Source: Rhodococcoides fascians A25f (GTDB lineage Bacteria > Actinomycetota > Actinomycetes > Mycobacteriales > Mycobacteriaceae). Taken from it: 64,000 bases of DNA. The translations under genes and the position numbers were made by a program. Below are positions 1 through 8,440 of the stretch, piece after piece; the stretch's first letter is position 1, and every line of letters begins with the position of its first letter. Location of the stretch: assembly GCF_000760935.2 (NCBI RefSeq), contig NZ_CP049744.1, positions 4,557,501 through 4,621,500 on the forward strand, read 5' to 3'. The notes under the pieces are model-generated. The model was not told the DNA's origin. It worked only from the letters and a program-made list of their open reading frames with translations, and made no database searches.

Positions 1-306
1 GACTCACTGGCGATGGCAGTCGACGTCGGGGTCAGCTACGCAGCGGCAGCGGTGGCCGGATCCATGATTCGTTACCTGCCGATGCCGTGGCGGCTGGGCT
101 GGGCCGCACTCTGGATCGCGGTCGTCGCCGTCAGCGGGATATCGAACCCGTCGTTCACTGCCGTCGGACACGCGGTCGCCCTGAGTATCGGCCTCGGCCT
201 GGGCACGTTGTACTTACAGAGGGACGTATCGATGTTGCGTCACAAGACAATTGACGCAACATCGGCCGATCGAGTGCAGCCGAGCCCGCAGCTGTCTACT
301 CTCTGA
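1..306 (+). CDS. Rhomboid-like integral membrane protein, C-terminal part
   Basis: The reading frame is open from the first base of the window and stops at 304-306, so the gene begins upstream and only about 100 residues are visible. Two or three hydrophobic stretches are seen: an Ala-rich one after DVGVSYAAAAVAG, one through LGWAALWIAVVAVSG, and a last one containing GHAVALSIGLGLG. The Gly-His-Ala motif in the last helix and the overall pattern resemble the C-terminal half of actinobacterial rhomboid-like membrane proteins. The catalytic serine region would lie outside the window, so protease activity cannot be judged. The ending after the last helix is short, polar and low in complexity. 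It is co-directional with sepH. Family assignment is moderate; that it is a membrane protein is clear. Confidence 0.6.
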   Translation, partial: DSLAMAVDVGVSYAAAAVAGSMIRYLPMPWRLGWAALWIAVVAVSGISNPSFTAVGHAVALSIGLGLGTLYLQRDVSMLRHKTIDATSADRVQPSPQLSTL

Positions 307-417
307 TGGAGAAACGATCGCCGGCGCAGCGATGCGTGTCGAACACCCACCGAGGACACCCGGTGAACTAGGGTCGAATTCGACGGTATCGCGAGCCGGC
401 GCGATGAGGAGGTCACA

Positions 418-1311
418 GTGCGAGACTTACACGTGGTGGGTCTCGAGGCCGACGGAAAGTTCGTCGTGTGCGCAGATCCCAAGACCGGCGACAGATTCCG
501 GCTTCCGGCCGACGACAAACTCCGCGCGGCCTCACGCGGCGACATCGCTCGACTAGGACAGATTGAGATCGAAATGGACAGCTTGCTTCGGCCGAAGGAA
601 ATCCAGGCTCGAATTCGGAGTGGAGCGACCATCGAACAGGTCGCCGCCGATTCCGGAATGGCCGTCAGCCGCGTCGAGGTGTTCGCTCACCCCGTTCTGC
701 TCGAACGCTCGCAGGCCGCGTCGATGGCTCAGGCCGGGCATCCGCTGCGCCACGACGGACCCGCCGTTCAGACTCTGCTCGACATCGTCACCCTTGCCTT
801 CCGCGCTCGTGGCCACAATCTCGACGACGCCGAGTGGGACGCATGGCGCGACGAGGACAACAAGTGGGTCGCACAGCTGAAGTGGCAGGCGGGACGCACC
901 ACCAACAAGGCGCACTGGCAGTTCCTGCCCGACGGACACGGCGGAACCATCGCGCCGCTCGACGACACCGCACACGAACTGATCGACCCCGACTTCGGTC
1001 GTCAGCTACGGGGCCTCGCTCCGGTACGCGCCCTCGCGCCCGCATCGGCAGACGACGAGGCCTCGCAGCAGAGCTTCGACGAGTACTACGGAACCACCTC
1101 GGACAGCGAACTCGATGCCGAGACGGTCGAGATCGAGGCCGACGAGACCCCGGCCCCCGAAGTCGATCAGCCGCGCGAGCCGGTGGCCAGAGACCCCAAG
1201 CCCGCGCCCAAAGCTGCACCCGGTCACGGCGGCAAGGACAAACGCGGCAAACCAGCCATGCCGTCCTGGGAAGACGTCCTGCTCGGCGTCCGTAGCAGCG
1301 GTCACAACTGA
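418..1311 (+). CDS. sepH: Cell division regulator SepH (DUF3071)
   Basis: 297 residues. SepH is an actinobacterial cell-division protein that, in studied species, binds FtsZ and promotes its assembly. The N-terminal DUF3071 domain (about 1-165) starts MRDLHVVGLEADGKF and contains a predicted helix-turn-helix around residues 64-88 (IEQVAADSGMAVSRVEVFAH). The middle (about 205-265) is acidic and disordered, rich in Glu, Asp and Pro. The tail carries the family's conserved C-terminal block, here KPAMPSWEDVLLG. The GTG start at 418 follows a good ribosome site (GAGGAGG at 405-411). From memory the M. tuberculosis counterpart is Rv0883c, beside Rv0881/Rv0882 homologues as here. Oddity: the last codons and stop lie inside a 20-bp tandem repeat. 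Confidence 0.95.
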   Translation: MRDLHVVGLEADGKFVVCADPKTGDRFRLPADDKLRAASRGDIARLGQIEIEMDSLLRPKEIQARIRSGATIEQVAADSGMAVSRVEVFAHPVLLERSQAASMAQAGHPLRHDGPAVQTLLDIVTLAFRARGHNLDDAEWDAWRDEDNKWVAQLKWQAGRTTNKAHWQFLPDGHGGTIAPLDDTAHELIDPDFGRQLRGLAPVRALAPASADDEASQQSFDEYYGTTSDSELDAETVEIEADETPAPEVDQPREPVARDPKPAPKAAPGHGGKDKRGKPAMPSWEDVLLGVRSSGHN

Positions 1312-1342
1312 CTTCGTCGATGCACAACTGACTTCGCCGATG
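1303..1342 (+). repeat. 20-bp tandem direct repeat across the sepH stop codon
   Basis: Two adjacent copies, 1303-1322 and 1323-1342, read CACAACTGACTTCG(T/C)CGATG and differ at one base. The first copy contains the last two sepH codons (His-Asn) and its TGA; the second repeats that ending downstream without a gap. Confidence 0.9.
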
Positions 1343-1424
1343 ACCGATTTACCGCTCGGTGACAAATTGCCGACGCTCACGCCGTAGGCTTCCGACGAAG
1401 CTTACGGAGAGAGAGGTGCCGGCA

Positions 1425-2186
1425 GTGGGGGCCAAAGCGTCAACGATCTGGTACGTGGACACACCGGATCCGATTTCTGTCCTCCGAGAGGCAACCACCT
1501 CGGACTGGAATGCTGCGACGGCCCTCGTCGGTCGCCTGTACCCCCACCTGACCGCTGTGCCCCTCGCTCAGGGTCCGATATCGACATCGGCGGGTGTGGA
1601 CGACGATCACGTCTTCATCGGCTGTTATCCGGGCGTGACCGTGGTGTGCGGGTCCAATATTTCGGTGCCGACACCGTCGACGCTTCCCGAATCCTTCACT
1701 CGCCCTCTGGCATCCGAGCACACCTATCTCGTCGCATCGGATCCCCAGCACGCGTGGGGCGCCTTCGCCTACTGGGAACGCGGTGAATTTCGTCGATCGT
1801 TCAGCGCCACTCCGGTGTACATCTACGAGGACGCAGGCCTACCGCTGGTGTGGGAGCGGTCGTTCTGGGCCGGTGAGCATCCGCTGATCTATCCCCCCGG
1901 AGTGATGCCGGATCCGCAGTCTCTGCCGTTTCACCCGCAGGAATTCGCCGAGGCCGCCAACTCCCAATGGCTCGGATTCCGCTACACCGGCGCTCCGCAC
2001 CCCGGTGAATTCGATCCGGCCACACTGCCGGTCTGCGGCTTCACGATGTACGTTCCCGGGCAGGAGCCACCGCCGCCGAACCAGCAGAGCCGAGGCTCGA
2101 ACGGTTCGAGTGGCCAGGCCCCCATGCCGGAGGCCTCGGACCAGACGGCACCGCGACCGAAGAAACGTTGGTTCTCGCGCAAATAG
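1425..2186 (+). CDS. DUF6928 family protein, function unknown
   Basis: About 253 residues if translation starts at GTG 1425, giving an N terminus MGAKASTIWYVDTPDP, which is how I remember this actinobacterial family starting. GTG 1416, three codons earlier, is an alternative, and the purine-rich GGAGAGAGAGG at 1406-1416 spaces better with 1425. The protein is soluble with no signal peptide or membrane segment. It has a compact N-terminal domain with many aromatic residues (YWERGEFRRSFSATPVYIYED in the middle) and a Pro/Ser/Gly-rich C-terminal tail ending in the basic KKRWFSRK. No catalytic motif is evident. It lies downstream of sepH and converges on the DUF2537/SpoU pair. I do not know its role. 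Confidence 0.75.
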   Translation: MGAKASTIWYVDTPDPISVLREATTSDWNAATALVGRLYPHLTAVPLAQGPISTSAGVDDDHVFIGCYPGVTVVCGSNISVPTPSTLPESFTRPLASEHTYLVASDPQHAWGAFAYWERGEFRRSFSATPVYIYEDAGLPLVWERSFWAGEHPLIYPPGVMPDPQSLPFHPQEFAEAANSQWLGFRYTGAPHPGEFDPATLPVCGFTMYVPGQEPPPPNQQSRGSNGSSGQAPMPEASDQTAPRPKKRWFSRK

Positions 2187-2191
2187 GCGAG

Positions 2192-2461
2192 TCAGAAGGC
2201 CAGGGCCGCCAGTGCCACGAAGCTCAGTAGCGCACCGGCACTCGCACCGTAGACGGCCCAGCGCCAGACCGGGACGGCGATCCACCGCAGGACCGTCGGG
2301 GCTGCGCCTGCCACGACGATGATGTTCAAGCCGATCGCGAGCAGCGGTTGAATTCTGGCCAGTTCCAGGCCGAATGCCGTCAGTGCCACCGCCACCAGTG
2401 TCGCCGAGATCAGGGCGATCGGAAGACCGGTCCAGCGAACACCCGGGTCGCGACCGGTCAC
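2192..2461 (-). CDS. DUF2537 small membrane protein
   Basis: 89 residues from a GTG at 2461 whose first bases overlap the upstream methyltransferase stop (GTGA overlap), so the two are translationally coupled. Three hydrophobic segments follow one another: GLPIALISATLVAVALTAFG, an Ile/Val-rich one (LLAIGLNIIVVAGAAP), and AVYGASAGALLSFVALAALAF at the C terminus. Length and position next to the SpoU methylase match the DUF2537 family (Rv0882 in M. tuberculosis, from memory). No functional residue can be named. The open frame continues upstream inside the methyltransferase gene, but the GTGA start gives the expected family length. Confidence 0.8.
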   Translation of the reverse strand: MTGRDPGVRWTGLPIALISATLVAVALTAFGLELARIQPLLAIGLNIIVVAGAAPTVLRWIAVPVWRWAVYGASAGALLSFVALAALAF

Positions 2462-3261
2462 GTCAGGCGCACCCGTTCGTAGAATCCCATTGCCGCAGCC
2501 GTCGCGACGTTGAGTGAATCGGTGCCCGGTGCCATCGGGATACGAGCCCGAATGTCCGTGGCGCGCATGGCATGCTCGGTCAGACCCGGGCCCTCTGCGC
2601 CGAGCAGCAACGCGACCTTCTCCCCCGTCATCGCCGTGGCCAGCGATACGGCCTCCGGATTGGGCGTCAGTGAGATCAGCTGAAAACCGTGCGCGCGAAC
2701 ACGATCGAGACCACGCGGCCACTCGGGCACCTTCGCGAAGGGCACGCGCAGCACATGCCCCATCGACACCCGTACCGAACGCCGGTACAGCGGATCCGCG
2801 CACGCAGCACCGAACAGCACGGCATCGACGCCGAGGCCGGCCGCATTCCGGAACATCGACCCGAGATTCTCGTGGTCGTTGACGCCCTCGAGAATCGCTA
2901 CCGTTTTCGCGCCGCCCAGCACCTCGTCCAGTTCCAGGGCCTGCGGCCTGTTCGCCGCCGCCAACACTCCACGATTGAGATGGAAGCCGACGACCTCGGC
3001 CATCACCTCGGCCGATGTCCGATAGAACGGGACATCCGATTCTGCGAGATCGTCGCGCAACGCGTCGAGCCGTCGATCCACGCCGAGCAGGCTGATCATC
3101 GGAAAACGTGAGGTCAACAGGCGCTGCGCAACAAGCACCCCCTCGGCGATCACCAAACCTTTGCCCTCGGGCAGATCGGGTCGCCTGTCCGAGGAGTTGA
3201 GGTCGCGAAAATCGTCCAGCCGGGGGTCGAGAGGATCGTCGACATCGATTACATGAACCAC
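2458..3261 (-). CDS. SpoU/TrmH-family RNA 2'-O-ribose methyltransferase
   Basis: 267 residues, GTG start. SPOUT-class enzymes methylate the 2'-OH of an rRNA or tRNA ribose using SAM bound in a deep trefoil knot. The N-terminal part (about 1-105) is the substrate-binding domain. The C-terminal SpoU domain shows the three motifs: motif 1 with EGVNDHENLGSMFRNAAGLG (about 140-160), motif 2 LLLGAEGPGLTE (about 217-228), motif 3 IPMAPGTDSLNVATAAAMGFYE near the end. The conserved Asn/Arg of motif 1 and the SLNVA of motif 3 are intact, so the enzyme should be active. The exact target nucleotide cannot be read from sequence. The likely M. tuberculosis counterpart is Rv0881. It is the first gene of a two-gene operon with DUF2537. 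Confidence 0.9.
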   Translation of the reverse strand: MVHVIDVDDPLDPRLDDFRDLNSSDRRPDLPEGKGLVIAEGVLVAQRLLTSRFPMISLLGVDRRLDALRDDLAESDVPFYRTSAEVMAEVVGFHLNRGVLAAANRPQALELDEVLGGAKTVAILEGVNDHENLGSMFRNAAGLGVDAVLFGAACADPLYRRSVRVSMGHVLRVPFAKVPEWPRGLDRVRAHGFQLISLTPNPEAVSLATAMTGEKVALLLGAEGPGLTEHAMRATDIRARIPMAPGTDSLNVATAAAMGFYERVRLT

Positions 3262-3369
3262 CCGCTCATCTTGTCACCCGGCCTTTCCGGCAGTCCGTCG
3301 GCGAAGGCCTACATCTGTGTCGACGGGTCGTTCCGCAGGCTCCACTCCTGTATGGAAAAGTAAAGAGCG

Positions 3370-4569
3370 ATGACTACCGACGAATCGATCACCATCCGCA
3401 CCGCCTCCGACCACGACTGGGATGCCGTCGCGCTACTCGACGCCCACGCGTTCGGCGAGCACCAGAACGCCGAGGATCTTGCCGAGACGCAGATCCTCAC
3501 CAAGTCCGAGCACGTGTACCTGGCATGGGACGGCGAGACCCCGGTGGGTGTCGCCATGCACTTCCCGATGTCGGTGACCGTTCCGGGCGGCGCGCAGGTC
3601 GAGGCCTCCGGAGTGTCCTGGGTGTCCGTCGCACCGACGCATCGACGACGCGGCATCCTGCGATCGATGTTCACCCAGCAGCACCGCGCTCTGAACGACG
3701 CTGGTGCGCCGCTGTCTTTGCTGACAGCCAGCGAGGCGACAATCTACGGACGCTTCGGGTACGGGCCGGTGACCGAGGAGATCAGCGTCTCGATCGACCG
3801 TCGGTTCGCGCAGTTCCGCAAGGACGCTCCCCCGGCGACGGGTGTGCGGCTGATCGAGTCGGCCGAGGCCACCGAACTGCTCCCGGACATCTACCACCGG
3901 TGGCAGCAGCAGACCGCAGGCGCGCAGCCCAAGCCGCCGATCCGCTGGGAGCGCTTCTTCGCCGATCGTGAGAACCGACGCGGCGGACTGACCGCACTGT
4001 TCTTCATCGTCCATGCCGACGGATACGTCGCCTACCGCCGCGGACGCAATCCCAGCCGGGTGGTGGTGGAGGAATTCATCGCCGTGACGGACGACGCGTA
4101 CGCCGCGCTGTGGCAGATCCTGGTCGGGGTCGACCTGGTCGACACCATCGAGGTCCGGCAGGCACGGGACGAAGCACTGCCGTTCCTGCTGAGCAACAAC
4201 CGGCTACCGAAGGTCACGGCTCACCACGACGCTCTGTGGGCCCGCATCATGCACGTCGAGGCAGCGCTGGAGGCGCGCACGTACGCTCTCGACACGTCGC
4301 TGATCATCGCCGTTCGAGATCCGTTCCTCGAAGCGGGCGGTACCTACTCGTTCACCGTGACCGATGGCAAGGCGACCTGTACCCGGGTGGAGTCCGAACC
4401 GGACATCGAACTCGACATCGATGTGCTCGCCAGCATCTACTTCGGCACGCACCGGGCTCGATTGTTCGCCGCGGCCAATCGCCTCACCGCCCGCAACGAG
4501 GAATCTCTGCATGCACTGGATCTGACGTTCGGAACAGCGCGCCCGGCCGTCATGGGCTGGGGTTTCTAG
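3370..4569 (+). CDS. Eis-like GNAT N-acetyltransferase
   Basis: 399 residues, ATG preceded by GGAAAAGTAAAGAGCG. Domain order is that of the Eis family: an N-terminal GNAT fold with the acetyl-CoA loop VSVAPTHRRRGILRSM (84-100), a second GNAT-like half, and a C-terminal SCP2-like domain. The conserved segment TIYGRFGYG (about 125-133) carries the tyrosine that acts as general acid in this family. The protein ends in aromatic Phe whose terminal carboxylate is used in Eis proteins, here MGWGF. Characterised members acetylate aminoglycosides and peptide lysines; the substrate here is unknown. It is divergent from the SpoU methylase. Its TAG overlaps the stop of the convergent transporter. Confidence 0.9.
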   Translation: MTTDESITIRTASDHDWDAVALLDAHAFGEHQNAEDLAETQILTKSEHVYLAWDGETPVGVAMHFPMSVTVPGGAQVEASGVSWVSVAPTHRRRGILRSMFTQQHRALNDAGAPLSLLTASEATIYGRFGYGPVTEEISVSIDRRFAQFRKDAPPATGVRLIESAEATELLPDIYHRWQQQTAGAQPKPPIRWERFFADRENRRGGLTALFFIVHADGYVAYRRGRNPSRVVVEEFIAVTDDAYAALWQILVGVDLVDTIEVRQARDEALPFLLSNNRLPKVTAHHDALWARIMHVEAALEARTYALDTSLIIAVRDPFLEAGGTYSFTVTDGKATCTRVESEPDIELDIDVLASIYFGTHRARLFAAANRLTARNEESLHALDLTFGTARPAVMGWGF

Positions 4570-5912
4570 ACCGGGCTGTTCGGCTTGTCGAGCGCGGTCG
4601 CCGCGCCGCCCTCCATCCGGAGGGCGGCGGACAGCGTCACCGCGAGCAGCACCGTCGTGTAGGCGATGAATTCGACGCTGCCGTGACCGCTCGTGGCGTG
4701 GTAGATCAACGGTGCCGTGCCCCCGAAGAGCGAGTTCGCCACGGCGTAGCCGAAGCCGACGCCCAGCGCTCGGATGTGTGGGGGAAATACTTCCGCCTTG
4801 GCGATGCCGTTCACGGACAGGTAGCAGGTGAGCACGAAGAATGCGCTCACCAGAATGACGAGGACGGCAAGTGGGGATGCGAGACGTGCGGTCGCCTGCA
4901 CCAACGCCCCGGTGGCAGGTATCCCCAGCGCCCCGAACACGACGAGCAGGGGCTTTCTGCCGATACGGTCGCTCAGTGCACCGCCGACCGGCTGCAGCAC
5001 CATGAGCACGACGAAGGCCGCAAGTACGAGGCCGGTCGCGGTGAGCTCTCCCCTGGCCCCGTCCGCGGCGAAGAACGTCTCGCGAACGATCGAGGGAACC
5101 GTGACGGTGTAGGTGTAGAACGCCGCGCTTCCTCCCGCGGTCAGCAGGAACACCCAACTCAGCGGACGCCAGTGATCGCGAAACAGCGCTCCCATCGTGG
5201 CGTCCCGGTCCGCCTGCGGTGCCGTCGGTTCTCGCGGGGCGCGATCGAGTCCGCGCGCCCACCACAGCGACGCCAGGCCGGCCGCGCCTCCCGCGGCGAA
5301 CGCGAGGCGAAAGCCCCACTCGGAGATTGCCGCGCGGTCGGTGCTCGCGAGCAGCACGAGTAGACACGCCTGCGCGAGCACGAGGCCGCCGACGATGGTC
5401 GCGGCCTGGAACGAGGCGAAGAATCCGCGATGACCTCGCGTGCCCGACTCGGAGAGCAACACCGTCGCCGCCGCATATTCACCACCGGTTGCGATGCCTT
5501 GGACGATGCTCACGACCGCGAGGATCACCGCTGCCCAGGCACCGATGTCGTGGACCGTGGGAGTGACCGCCAGGGCAACCGATCCGGCCGACATGAGCGT
5601 GACCGCCGCGACGAGCGCGAACTGTCGGCCTCGCACGTCCGCGAGCCTGCCGAACAGCCACGAGCCGAGCGGGCGCACGACGAAGGTCAGTGCGAAGAGT
5701 CCGTAGACGTACACGAGTGAGTTCGTCGAGGCCGGATCGAAGAACTCGGTCCGAAAGTACGGCGCGAACGTGGCGTAGAGGTACAGGTTGAACCACTGCA
5801 CGAGGTTCGGCACCGAGCCCACCAGAATGACGCGCATCTGTGTACGACGGCCGGGCCCAACTGCAGGCCTCGCCGGGTCAGTGCGATTCACGAGCTGAAA
5901 GTACCCGAACAC
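4566..5912 (-). CDS. MFS transporter, metabolite:H+ symporter (MHS) type
   Basis: 448 residues with about twelve membrane helices. MHS-family features are present: the long second loop motif GRLADVRGRQFALVAA, the GGEYAAA motif in the following helix (residues about 150-156, typical of ShiA/ProP-type carriers), and a second GALSDRIGRKPLLVVFG motif in the C-terminal half. Such carriers import organic acids, betaines or shikimate-like compounds with protons; the substrate cannot be inferred. The first 25 residues are polar and the conserved part starts at MRVILVGSVPNLVQWFNLYLY, so the true start may be the Met near 5837. It ends tail-to-tail with the Eis-like gene; the two TAG stops overlap in CTAG. 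The response regulator follows after 23 bp but is probably a separate unit. Confidence 0.88.
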   Translation of the reverse strand: MFGYFQLVNRTDPARPAVGPGRRTQMRVILVGSVPNLVQWFNLYLYATFAPYFRTEFFDPASTNSLVYVYGLFALTFVVRPLGSWLFGRLADVRGRQFALVAAVTLMSAGSVALAVTPTVHDIGAWAAVILAVVSIVQGIATGGEYAAATVLLSESGTRGHRGFFASFQAATIVGGLVLAQACLLVLLASTDRAAISEWGFRLAFAAGGAAGLASLWWARGLDRAPREPTAPQADRDATMGALFRDHWRPLSWVFLLTAGGSAAFYTYTVTVPSIVRETFFAADGARGELTATGLVLAAFVVLMVLQPVGGALSDRIGRKPLLVVFGALGIPATGALVQATARLASPLAVLVILVSAFFVLTCYLSVNGIAKAEVFPPHIRALGVGFGYAVANSLFGGTAPLIYHATSGHGSVEFIAYTTVLLAVTLSAALRMEGGAATALDKPNSPV

Positions 5913-5935
5913 GTGCGTTCCCGCAGGTGAGCCGC

Positions 5936-6583
5936 TTATCCCGCCAAACCGTGGGTGAATGCGAAGTGCACGGCCTGAGCCCGGTCACGTAGTTGGGCCT
6001 TGGCGAACAGATGATTGATATGTGTTTTGACCGTCGCCTCGCTCACGAACATCTGCTGAGCGATCTCCCGATTCGAGAGGCCTGCGGCGATCGCGCGTAG
6101 GACGTCCAGCTCGCGTGGCGTCAACCCGGCCGGGATCTGCTGCGTGCGAGGCGCTTCGACGGCTCCGAGCAATCGTGCCTGGACCTCCGGGTTCAGCACC
6201 GCCTGCCCCGCTGCGGCCGCCCGCAATGCCGCCGCGATCTCGACCCGTCCGGCGTCCTTGGTGAGATATCCGCGTGCGCCTGCGCCGAGTGCATCGAGTA
6301 TCGAGCGTTCGTCCGAGAAGGTCGTCAACACCACCACGGGCAAATCGGGGAAGCGCCCCTTCAGGATTCGCGTCGCTTCGATTCCGTCGGTTCCCGGCAT
6401 CCGCAGATCCATCAGCACCACGTCGAGGGGATCGTCGCTCATCGCCGCGGTCACCTCGGTGACCGCGCTCGCTCCGTCGGCAGCGGTCGCAACTACGGTG
6501 ATGTCCTCGATCAGGTCCAACATCGTGGCCAGTGCCTCGCGCACCGACGCCTGATCGTCGGCGATCACTATCCGAATGCTCAT
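5936..6583 (-). CDS. NarL/DesR-type response regulator
   Basis: 215 residues. The receiver domain (1-120) has the acidic pair D9/D10, phosphoacceptor D59 in VVLMDLRMPG, a Thr in VVLTTF and the conserved Lys in GYLTKDAG. The output domain (about 150-212) is a LuxR-type helix-turn-helix: LTPRELDVLRAIAAGLSNREIAQQ followed by MFVSEATVKTHINHLFAK. It should therefore bind DNA as a dimer when phosphorylated. Its ATG overlaps the kinase stop by 4 bp, so it is co-translated with the partner histidine kinase. The target may include its own operon, whose upstream region carries repeated GTCATG sequences. Confidence 0.93.
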   Translation of the reverse strand: MSIRIVIADDQASVREALATMLDLIEDITVVATAADGASAVTEVTAAMSDDPLDVVLMDLRMPGTDGIEATRILKGRFPDLPVVVLTTFSDERSILDALGAGARGYLTKDAGRVEIAAALRAAAAGQAVLNPEVQARLLGAVEAPRTQQIPAGLTPRELDVLRAIAAGLSNREIAQQMFVSEATVKTHINHLFAKAQLRDRAQAVHFAFTHGLAG

Positions 6584-7722
6584 GCTCTCGTTTCCGTATC
6601 CGGTTCAGCGCGGTTGTGCAGAGGTACTTCGGCACGCACTACCCAGCCTCGCCCGTCGGGACCGGCAGTGACCGACCCGCCGACGAGCGCGGCGCGCTCG
6701 CGCATACCGACAAGACCCATCCCGGTGCTCTCGACCGGGTCCGGTGGAGAGAGGGCCGGGCCGTTGGCCACGGAGAGTTCGACCGATCCGGCATCGAACC
6801 GAAGCACCACATCGACAGCAGCCCCGGGGGCGTGGTTGCGTGCGTTGGTCATCGCCTCCTGCGCGCACCGAACCATGAACTGGGCCTGCGGAGTATCGAG
6901 ATCGCGAACCGTGCCGTCGACACGGAAACTCGCGTCCTCGCCCACGAGAGCGGCCAACGTCGGCACGAGGGGCAGCGCATCCTGACGCAAAGTCTGCACG
7001 GCACGGCGGGTCTCGGTGAGTCCTTCCCGAACGAGACTCTGCGCCTTGCCCACTGCCGCTCTGGCCTCCTCGGCACGGCCGGCCTCGAGCAACGCGTCGG
7101 CGACTTCGAGCTGCATGTTGACTCCGGACAGCGAGTGAGCGAGTACGTCGTGAATGTCGCGGGCGATGCGGGCACGCTCGGCCAGGGCATGCTCGCGGAG
7201 TTCGGCATCGGTGGCGCGGCGCGCATTACGCAGTGCGTCCAGCCGACTGCGCCGTGAGTACCCGATCAGCACCGGCCAACCTGCGAACAACCCTGTAGCC
7301 CATGGCCATCCGTCGACACCATTGTGTTCGGCGATCAACAGCGCGGTTGCGCACGCCACGCTGAGCGCGATCGCGAACGGGAACGAGACGGAAGGCTTGA
7401 ATCGCCACCCCGCATGTCCCGCGATCAGAAACGGGAACAGCGTTGCCGCAGTGGTGCCCCCGAGGGGAAGCATCGCTGCGGACGCGACCAGCGCGACACC
7501 CGCACCGACCAGAGACGAACGCGGACCCACGAACCGCCGCGGAATTGCCGATGCCATCAGCACGACACTGTTGACGACGAGCAGCGCGAGCAGAATCGGA
7601 TTGCTCAGGTCCGAGGTGGCGAAGGCCGCGACGATCACGATGGCCGCAACATACGGCCGGCTCGACAGCCTGAGGCTGTCGAGCGTGGGCAACCGTACGT
7701 CGGGGTTGGGTGCCGATGTCAC
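6580..7722 (-). CDS. DesK-type sensor histidine kinase
   Basis: 380 residues from a GTG at 7722 that overlaps the upstream stop (GTGA). The N-terminal half (about 25-155) is a membrane sensor with four to five hydrophobic helices and no large extracellular loop, suggesting it senses the membrane itself or a neighbouring protein. The HisKA_3 dimerisation domain has the phosphorylated His191 in RIARDIHDVLAHSLSG. The HATPase domain shows an N box (CAQEAMTNARNHAPG) and a glycine box ending TGMGLVGMRERAALVGG. A frame extension upstream is open but not protein-like. It is followed by its response regulator with an ATGA overlap. Confidence 0.92.
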   Translation of the reverse strand: MTSAPNPDVRLPTLDSLRLSSRPYVAAIVIVAAFATSDLSNPILLALLVVNSVVLMASAIPRRFVGPRSSLVGAGVALVASAAMLPLGGTTAATLFPFLIAGHAGWRFKPSVSFPFAIALSVACATALLIAEHNGVDGWPWATGLFAGWPVLIGYSRRSRLDALRNARRATDAELREHALAERARIARDIHDVLAHSLSGVNMQLEVADALLEAGRAEEARAAVGKAQSLVREGLTETRRAVQTLRQDALPLVPTLAALVGEDASFRVDGTVRDLDTPQAQFMVRCAQEAMTNARNHAPGAAVDVVLRFDAGSVELSVANGPALSPPDPVESTGMGLVGMRERAALVGGSVTAGPDGRGWVVRAEVPLHNRAEPDTETRA

Positions 7723-8273
7723 CGAATCTTCGTTCCTCCGCCGCGAACCCGATTGTGCATGTCGGACAGCGTAGGCGAGATCGTGTGGTGACCGGACTTG
7801 TCGGCACGCCAGACGATGGTGGCGTCGGAGTGCATGGCGCGGTAGAGAACGGCGATCGACTCGGCGAGGAATCCGATGCCCACGGCCAGCATCGTGGCCT
7901 GACCGGCGACGGACGCCGCGGTCGGATCGATGGCGCTTTCCACCGGAATCAGCAGCACGCGGACGGCGATGGCCGCGATCCACAGGCCGATCGACGCGAC
8001 CGAGTACCGCATCCAGGCCGTCCCGTCCCGCTCGGAGATCCTGACGGTGTAGCCGCGGATCACCCCGAAGCCCACGCCGACGATGCAGCCGAGGAGGAGG
8101 AACCCGATGGCCGTGGCCGACAGGTCCGTGGAGTTCAGTGATGCCAACCCGACGAGCGCCAGAATCGCCGGCAGCACCAGCATGCGCCGGGCTTCCATGA
8201 GCTGGCCGGTCATGCGCCGCACCAGCAGGTATCCGACCAGGAGGACTACGAGAGCAATCGTTGCAATGTTCAT
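7719..8273 (-). CDS. Multi-helix membrane protein, first gene of the kinase-regulator operon
   Basis: 184 residues starting at ATG 8273 (MNIATIALVVLLVGYLLVRR). Five hydrophobic segments are visible: residues about 1-18, 34-50, 60-80, 98-115 and 128-152, the first followed by a basic cluster. The C-terminal 30 residues are polar and end RVRGGGTKIR. The pattern resembles CcdC/DUF1453-like membrane proteins, but this is weak. It is translationally coupled to the histidine kinase by a GTGA overlap, so it probably supplies a sensory or accessory function to that kinase. No Shine-Dalgarno sequence is evident before ATG 8273, which suggests a leaderless mRNA. The function is not known. Confidence 0.75.
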   Translation of the reverse strand: MNIATIALVVLLVGYLLVRRMTGQLMEARRMLVLPAILALVGLASLNSTDLSATAIGFLLLGCIVGVGFGVIRGYTVRISERDGTAWMRYSVASIGLWIAAIAVRVLLIPVESAIDPTAASVAGQATMLAVGIGFLAESIAVLYRAMHSDATIVWRADKSGHHTISPTLSDMHNRVRGGGTKIR

Positions 8274-8343
8274 GGCAGTAACGCTACGAAGATCGCGGTG
8301 GTGGCGAATCGACCCACGGGTGGAGATCGGGTGGAGAACGACA

Positions 8344-8393
8344 GTCATGACTTTTGTCATGGCTGGACCGTGACGGTGTCACCTCAGGTCATG
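8344..8393. promoter_or_regulatory. Candidate operators in the divergent two-component control region
   Basis: Three copies of GTCATG start at 8344, 8356 and 8388, and a palindrome GTGAC-GGT-GTCAC lies at 8370-8382. They sit between the divergent start codons at 8273 and 8441. Placement suggests binding sites for one or both DesR-type regulators. No base-level proof is possible from sequence alone. Confidence 0.45.
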
Positions 8394-8440
8394 ATGCGCT
8401 GCACTGTTTTCGGTGGTCCGGGCGCAGCAGACTCGTAGTC

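Noticed and set aside
4566-4569. Overlap of the Eis-like and transporter stops as a special element
   Set aside because: CTAG gives TAG on both strands by symmetry; such tail-to-tail contacts are common in compact genomes.
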